Of a stretch of DNA of 64,000 nt, positions 60,589 to 64,000 are shown piece by piece (the first letter of the stretch is position 1; every line of letters begins with the position of its first letter). The stretch is from Syntrophaceae bacterium UBA1411 (GTDB lineage: Bacteria; Desulfobacterota; Syntrophia; Syntrophales; Smithellaceae). The position numbers and the translations under genes were made by a program. The notes below the pieces were generated by a model. It made no database searches. It was not told the DNA's origin and was given only the letters and a program-made list of their open reading frames with translations. Location of the stretch: positions 15,735 through 79,734 of the forward strand of contig DBPV01000044.1 of NCBI GenBank assembly GCA_002304995.1. The letters run 5' to 3'.

Positions 60589-60611
60589 ACCAGCCGTTTC
60601 CATCCGACTGC

Positions 60612-60644
60612 AAAAGGCGCTTAAGACTCTAAGCGCCTTTTTTC
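60612..60644 (+). terminator. Intrinsic terminator after rpmA
   Basis: AAAAGGCGCTTA and TAAGCGCCTTTTTT, 12 bp, 6-nt loop, ending in a T run, 24 nt after rpmA. It separates the ribosomal pair from obgE. Confidence 0.92.
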
Positions 60645-60724
60645 TTGCTCCTTTTCCGGGAACGGTTTAAACAAGGCAAAAGAAACCTTTTTCTACATGC
60701 GTCGGAAACATCAGGTAAAAGCAC

Positions 60725-61744
60725 ATGAAGTTTGTCGATGAAGCAAAGATATTTGTCCGGGGCGGGCACGGCGGCGCGGGAGCCGTCAGTTTCCGGCGGG
60801 AAAAGTTCATCCCCAAAGGCGGCCCCGACGGCGGCAACGGCGGCAAGGGCGGCGATGTGATTCTTTGCGCCTCCAGCAGCCATCACACGCTTCTGGATTT
60901 AAAATACCAGCAGCATCATTTTGCCAAAAACGGCGGACACGGCTCCGGCAACAACCGGACCGGCCCCAGCGCGGAGAACCTGACGGTCGTCGTTCCGCCC
61001 GGAACCCTGGTGAAGGACTTCGCAACCGGCGAGATTCTCGCGGACCTGGCTGCGGTAGGGCAGACGTTCGTCGCGGCCCGCGGCGGCATCGGCGGCAAAG
61101 GCAACGCCCACTTCAAAACCTCCACCCACCAGACGCCGCGCTTCGCTCAGGAGGGCATGGAGGGCGAGGAGCGCACGCTGCTTCTGGAACTGAAGCTGCT
61201 CGCGGACGTGGGGCTGGTGGGATTTCCCAACGCGGGCAAGTCCACGCTGATTTCACGGATCTCGGCGGCCCGCCCCAAAGTCGCCGACTATCCCTTTACA
61301 ACGCTTGTGCCGCACCTGGGCGTGGTCCAATACAAGGACAGCCCGAGCTTCGTCGTCGCCGACATTCCCGGTCTGATCGCCGGAGCTTCCGCGGGGCTGG
61401 GCATGGGCATTTCATTTCTGCGCCACGTGGAGCGCACCGCCGTGCTCGTACACCTGATCGACATTGCCGAAGAGACGCGCACCGACGCATGGAAAAACTT
61501 CACCGCCATCAACAAGGAGCTCGCAGGCTTCAATCCGCAGCTTCTGGACAAGCCGCAGATCGTCTGTCTCAACAAAATCGACCTGCCCTTTGTGCGGGAA
61601 AAACTCAAAAAAACCGTTGCGCAATTTTCGAAAAAAGGGATAATGCTGCATCCTTTTTCCGCGGCCACCGGCGAGGGCGTACCGGAAATTTTACAGAAAA
61701 TTGCGACCGTCCTGAACCAAGCGAAAAATGACGACCATGAATAA
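60725..61744 (+). CDS. obgE: GTPase ObgE/CgtA
   Basis: 339 aa. Glycine-rich Obg fold 1-158 (MKFVDEAKIFVRGGHGGAGAVSFRREKF, GGKGNAHFKTSTHQTP); G domain with GFPNAGKSTLIS near 166-176, switch I with TT, DIPGLIAGASAGLG and NKIDL. No long C-terminal extension. Essential ribosome-assembly and stress GTPase. It overlaps proB. Confidence 0.96.
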   Translation: MKFVDEAKIFVRGGHGGAGAVSFRREKFIPKGGPDGGNGGKGGDVILCASSSHHTLLDLKYQQHHFAKNGGHGSGNNRTGPSAENLTVVVPPGTLVKDFATGEILADLAAVGQTFVAARGGIGGKGNAHFKTSTHQTPRFAQEGMEGEERTLLLELKLLADVGLVGFPNAGKSTLISRISAARPKVADYPFTTLVPHLGVVQYKDSPSFVVADIPGLIAGASAGLGMGISFLRHVERTAVLVHLIDIAEETRTDAWKNFTAINKELAGFNPQLLDKPQIVCLNKIDLPFVREKLKKTVAQFSKKGIMLHPFSAATGEGVPEILQKIATVLNQAKNDDHE

Positions 61745-62888
61745 CATCCGCCTTTCAACCCTGTCTGCCGTCAAGAAAATCCTGATCAAGGTCGGCTCTG
61801 CGGTGCTGACCGGCGCGGACGGCCTGGATCTCAAAATCATCGAGGCGCTCGTCCAGGAAATGTGCGACCTGACGCGGCGCGGCTTTTCCATCGTCCTGGT
61901 GACGTCCGGCGCCATCGCCTCGGGCAAGCACCGCCTGAATATCACCGGCAAACTCAAAAGCATTCCGGAGAAGCAGGCGGCGGCAGCCGTCGGCCAGGGC
62001 CGGCTCATGCGCATCTATTCCAAGGCGTTTGAAAAAAACAACCTCTACGTCGCACAGATTCTGCTCACCATGTCGGACCTGACGGACCGGCAGCGCTATC
62101 TCAACATTCGCAACACCCTCTCCACGCTGATGGAATGGCACGTGACGCCGATCCTCAACGAAAACGACTCCGTCGCCGTCGATGAAATCAAGTTCGGCGA
62201 CAACGACAATCTTGCCGCCATGATCGCCAACGTCGTCGAGGCCGATCTGTTCATCAATCTGACGGCAACCGACGGACTTTACGACTGCAATCCCTCCCAA
62301 TTCAAAAAAGCTAGGCTGATTCCCCTGGTCTGTGAATTCACCGACGCCATCGAAGCGGCCGCGACGGAGGAAACCTCGTCCGTCGGAACGGGCGGCATGA
62401 AAAGCAAGATCGCCGCCGCCAGGAAAGTCACCTCCATCGGGATTCCCTGCATCATCGCGCCGGGAAAAAGAAAAAAAGTCCTGTCGGATATTATGGCGGG
62501 CAGGGAAATCGGCACCCTCTTTCTGCCGCAGACCGCGCGTCTGGCGAGCCGCAAATACTGGATTGCCTTCACGCTGCGCCCCCGCGGCCGCCTGATCGTC
62601 GATGACGGCGCCAAAAAAGCCCTGCTCGAAAAAGGCAGGAGCCTCCTGCCGTCGGGCATCACCGCCGTCGAGGGGGAATTCGATCCCGGGGACCCCGTCG
62701 CCTGCATGGACCGCGACGGCATCCTGCTGGCCAAGGGGCTGGTCAACTACAGCGCAGGCGATGTCCGCCGGATACTGGGACTGAAGACCGCGCAGATCTT
62801 TTCCGTGCTGGGACACAAAGACTACGATGAGGTGATTCACCGCGACAATCTGGTCGTCACCGGCGACCTCAAGAAAAATAAAGGATGA
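61728..62888 (+). CDS. proB: Glutamate 5-kinase ProB (with PUA domain)
   Basis: 386 aa from ATG 61728, 17 nt inside obgE; a second ATG at 61737 is equally possible as neither has a strong ribosome site. AAK domain (about 15-265): KKILIKVGSAVLT, VTSGAIASGKHRL, NDSVAVDEIKFGDND, TATDGLYDCNPS, VGTGGMKSKI. PUA domain about 285-370 (GRLIVDDGAKKALLEKGRSLLPSGI). First step of proline synthesis; the partner proA is not in view. Confidence 0.95.
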   Translation: MTTMNNIRLSTLSAVKKILIKVGSAVLTGADGLDLKIIEALVQEMCDLTRRGFSIVLVTSGAIASGKHRLNITGKLKSIPEKQAAAAVGQGRLMRIYSKAFEKNNLYVAQILLTMSDLTDRQRYLNIRNTLSTLMEWHVTPILNENDSVAVDEIKFGDNDNLAAMIANVVEADLFINLTATDGLYDCNPSQFKKARLIPLVCEFTDAIEAAATEETSSVGTGGMKSKIAAARKVTSIGIPCIIAPGKRKKVLSDIMAGREIGTLFLPQTARLASRKYWIAFTLRPRGRLIVDDGAKKALLEKGRSLLPSGITAVEGEFDPGDPVACMDRDGILLAKGLVNYSAGDVRRILGLKTAQIFSVLGHKDYDEVIHRDNLVVTGDLKKNKG

Positions 62889-62950
62889 TCCGATAAAGCC
62901 GATCAGCGTCAAAAATGCGCCCGTCCGGGCGTAATGTGAAGGAGGGTCCC

Positions 62951-63544
62951 ATGATTCCATTGATTGTTCTGGTCATCATACTTGCCGTCATCGCTTTTTA
63001 TTTCGTCGGAATTTACAACAGCCTCGTCTCGCTCAGAAATCTTTACCAAAACGCCTACACGCAGATCGACATCCAGCTCAAGCGCCGCTACGACCTGATT
63101 CCCAACCTGGTGGAGGCGGCCAAGGGCTACCTGGCGCACGAGCGCGCCACGCTTGAAGCGGTAATAAAAGCCCGCAACACGGCCGTCGACGCGAGCAAAG
63201 CCGCAGCCGCCGCGCCGGGCAGCGCGGCCGCCATGGCCGGACTCGCCCAGGCGGAAGGATCGCTCGCCGGAGTGCTTTCCAAACTCGTCGCCGTTGTGGA
63301 ATCCTACCCCGACCTCAAAGCCGATGCCACCATTCGCGACCTGATGGAGGAGCTCACGTCCACGGAAAACAAAATCAGCTTCGCGCGCCAGGCCTACAAC
63401 GACGCCGTAACGGTGTACAACACCAGGCGGGAGCAGTTTCCGGACAACATCGTCTCTTCCACCTTCGACTTCAAGACGGCGGCTCTGCTCGAAGCGGTGG
63501 AAAAAGCCGAAGAGCGTCAGGCGCCGAAAGTATCGTTCAGCTGA
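62951..63544 (+). CDS. LemA family protein
   Basis: 197 aa from ATG 62951 (AAGGAGGG). One N-terminal membrane segment (2-22), then a long helical bundle: YNSLVSLRNLYQNAYTQIDIQLKRRYDLIPNLVEAAKGYL is the LemA signature. The C-terminal EERQAPKVSF is typical. Membrane-anchored, function poorly known; adjacent to an M48 peptidase as is common. Confidence 0.92.
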   Translation: MIPLIVLVIILAVIAFYFVGIYNSLVSLRNLYQNAYTQIDIQLKRRYDLIPNLVEAAKGYLAHERATLEAVIKARNTAVDASKAAAAAPGSAAAMAGLAQAEGSLAGVLSKLVAVVESYPDLKADATIRDLMEELTSTENKISFARQAYNDAVTVYNTRREQFPDNIVSSTFDFKTAALLEAVEKAEERQAPKVSFS

Positions 63545-63557
63545 CGACGAAGCGCCG

Positions 63558-64000
63558 ATGACCGCCGATCGTCCGACCAACTTTTTCGCCAGGCAGGCCG
63601 CGGCCCGCAAAAGCTGCCGGCGGCAGATGATTTTGTTTATCGGCGCCGTGGCCGTCGTCGTCGCCGTCACCACGCTGGTCATCCGCCTGGTGTGGTATCT
63701 TTTCGTCGGCACGCAGGCTTACACGCTGTTTAATTCCGGCGCGGCGCAGGGCTACCGGACGCGGCTGGCGGGCTTTACCTTTTTCGATCCGCCTTTTTTT
63801 CTTTTCGCAGCGATGGTCATCGTCATGATCATTCTCGCCGCCAGCCTTTATAAAATGCAGACGCTGAAAAAAGGCGGACCGGCCGTGGCCGAAATGCTGG
63901 GCGGCAGGCGCGTCGCTCCCGACACGACCGATCCGGACGAACGGCGGCTGGTCAACGTCGTGGAGGAAATGGCCATTGCCTCCGGCATTCCCCTGCCGCA
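63558..64000 (+). CDS. M48-type membrane metallopeptidase, N-terminal part
   Basis: ATG 63558, 13 nt after lemA, running off the right edge; 147 residues visible. Two membrane segments (about 24-46 and 80-97), then MQTLKKGGPAVAEMLGGRRVAPDTTDPDERRLVNVVEEMAIASGIPLPQ, the conserved lead-in to the M48 (HtpX/Ste24-like) catalytic domain. The HEXXH zinc site lies beyond the window. LemA-M48 pairs are frequent. The ribosome site is weak (GACGACGAAG), so coupling to lemA is likely. Confidence 0.85.
   Translation, partial: MTADRPTNFFARQAAARKSCRRQMILFIGAVAVVVAVTTLVIRLVWYLFVGTQAYTLFNSGAAQGYRTRLAGFTFFDPPFFLFAAMVIVMIILAASLYKMQTLKKGGPAVAEMLGGRRVAPDTTDPDERRLVNVVEEMAIASGIPLP

Noticed and set aside
1..64000. 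Mobile elements, integrases, CRISPR arrays, tRNA or rRNA genes
   Set aside because: None seen on either strand: no transposase or integrase motifs, no regularly spaced repeats and no cloverleaf-like segments.

Overview
The window is a gene-dense, roughly 58% G+C bacterial chromosome segment. It has no rRNA, tRNA, CRISPR array, insertion sequence or phage gene that I could find. Gene content points to an anaerobic Gram-negative of the former Deltaproteobacteria (Desulfobacterota), most likely a Syntrophus/Smithella-like lineage. The signs are LpxC and a heptose-1-P adenylyltransferase (an LPS outer membrane), a DUF4390-NtrY-NtrX block, a short ThiC, a CFI-box surface protein, and several family III CoA-transferases beside a branched-chain-type ABC importer. 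The lineage is an inference, not a measurement.

Region by region. 1-2.5 kb: SufC-like ATPase with the start of its SufB/D-like partner, and an FGGY sugar kinase. 2.7-3.0 kb: a tiny Lys/Ala histone-H1-like protein with its own strong promoter. 3.2-8.3 kb (minus): a TPP riboswitch with a terminator controls thiN-thiD-thiC, and cca plus an NlpC/P60 lipoprotein follow with short gaps. 8.4-10.1 kb: a secreted beta-helix protein broken by one in-frame TGA. 10.1-12.9 kb (minus): a 55-residue ORF, tatD, queC, queE, queD. 13-16.4 kb: TPR protein, two oligopeptide-type permeases without partners, and a TIM-barrel isomerase. 16.6-21.3 kb: rsfS, comF, rfaE2, dksA, priA. 21.3-23.6 kb: MFS transporter and two tandem paralogues of unknown role. 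23.7-30.7 kb: fmt, rsmB, an MBL hydrolase, purC, an unknown gene, dnaJ, a DUF3568 lipoprotein and a flippase-like membrane protein. 30.8-39.4 kb (minus): yebC-ruvC-ruvA-ruvB, lpxC, DUF4390, ntrY, ntrX. 39.5-43 kb: yjbQ, a cupin, a PAS/HD-GYP protein and a methyltransferase.

43-59 kb is the accessory and most interesting part. A HisF-like protein that has lost one residue of the ammonia gate is divergent from a GMP-synthase-like ATP pyrophosphatase with no glutaminase half. An alpha-methylacyl-CoA-racemase-like protein follows. Then come a second importer-type binding protein, SDR and TetR genes, a TetR/importer control region made of two overlapping face-to-face promoters around an inverted repeat, a complete five-part Liv-type importer, two tandem family III CoA-transferases (the second lacking the catalytic Asp) and a lone biotin-dependent carboxyltransferase. 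Together they look like uptake of a carboxylic acid, CoA activation by a hetero-oligomeric transferase, and epimerisation/(de)carboxylation of the thioester. The substrate cannot be read from the sequence.

58.8-64 kb returns to housekeeping: mltB, rplU-rpmA, obgE-proB, lemA and the start of an M48 peptidase.
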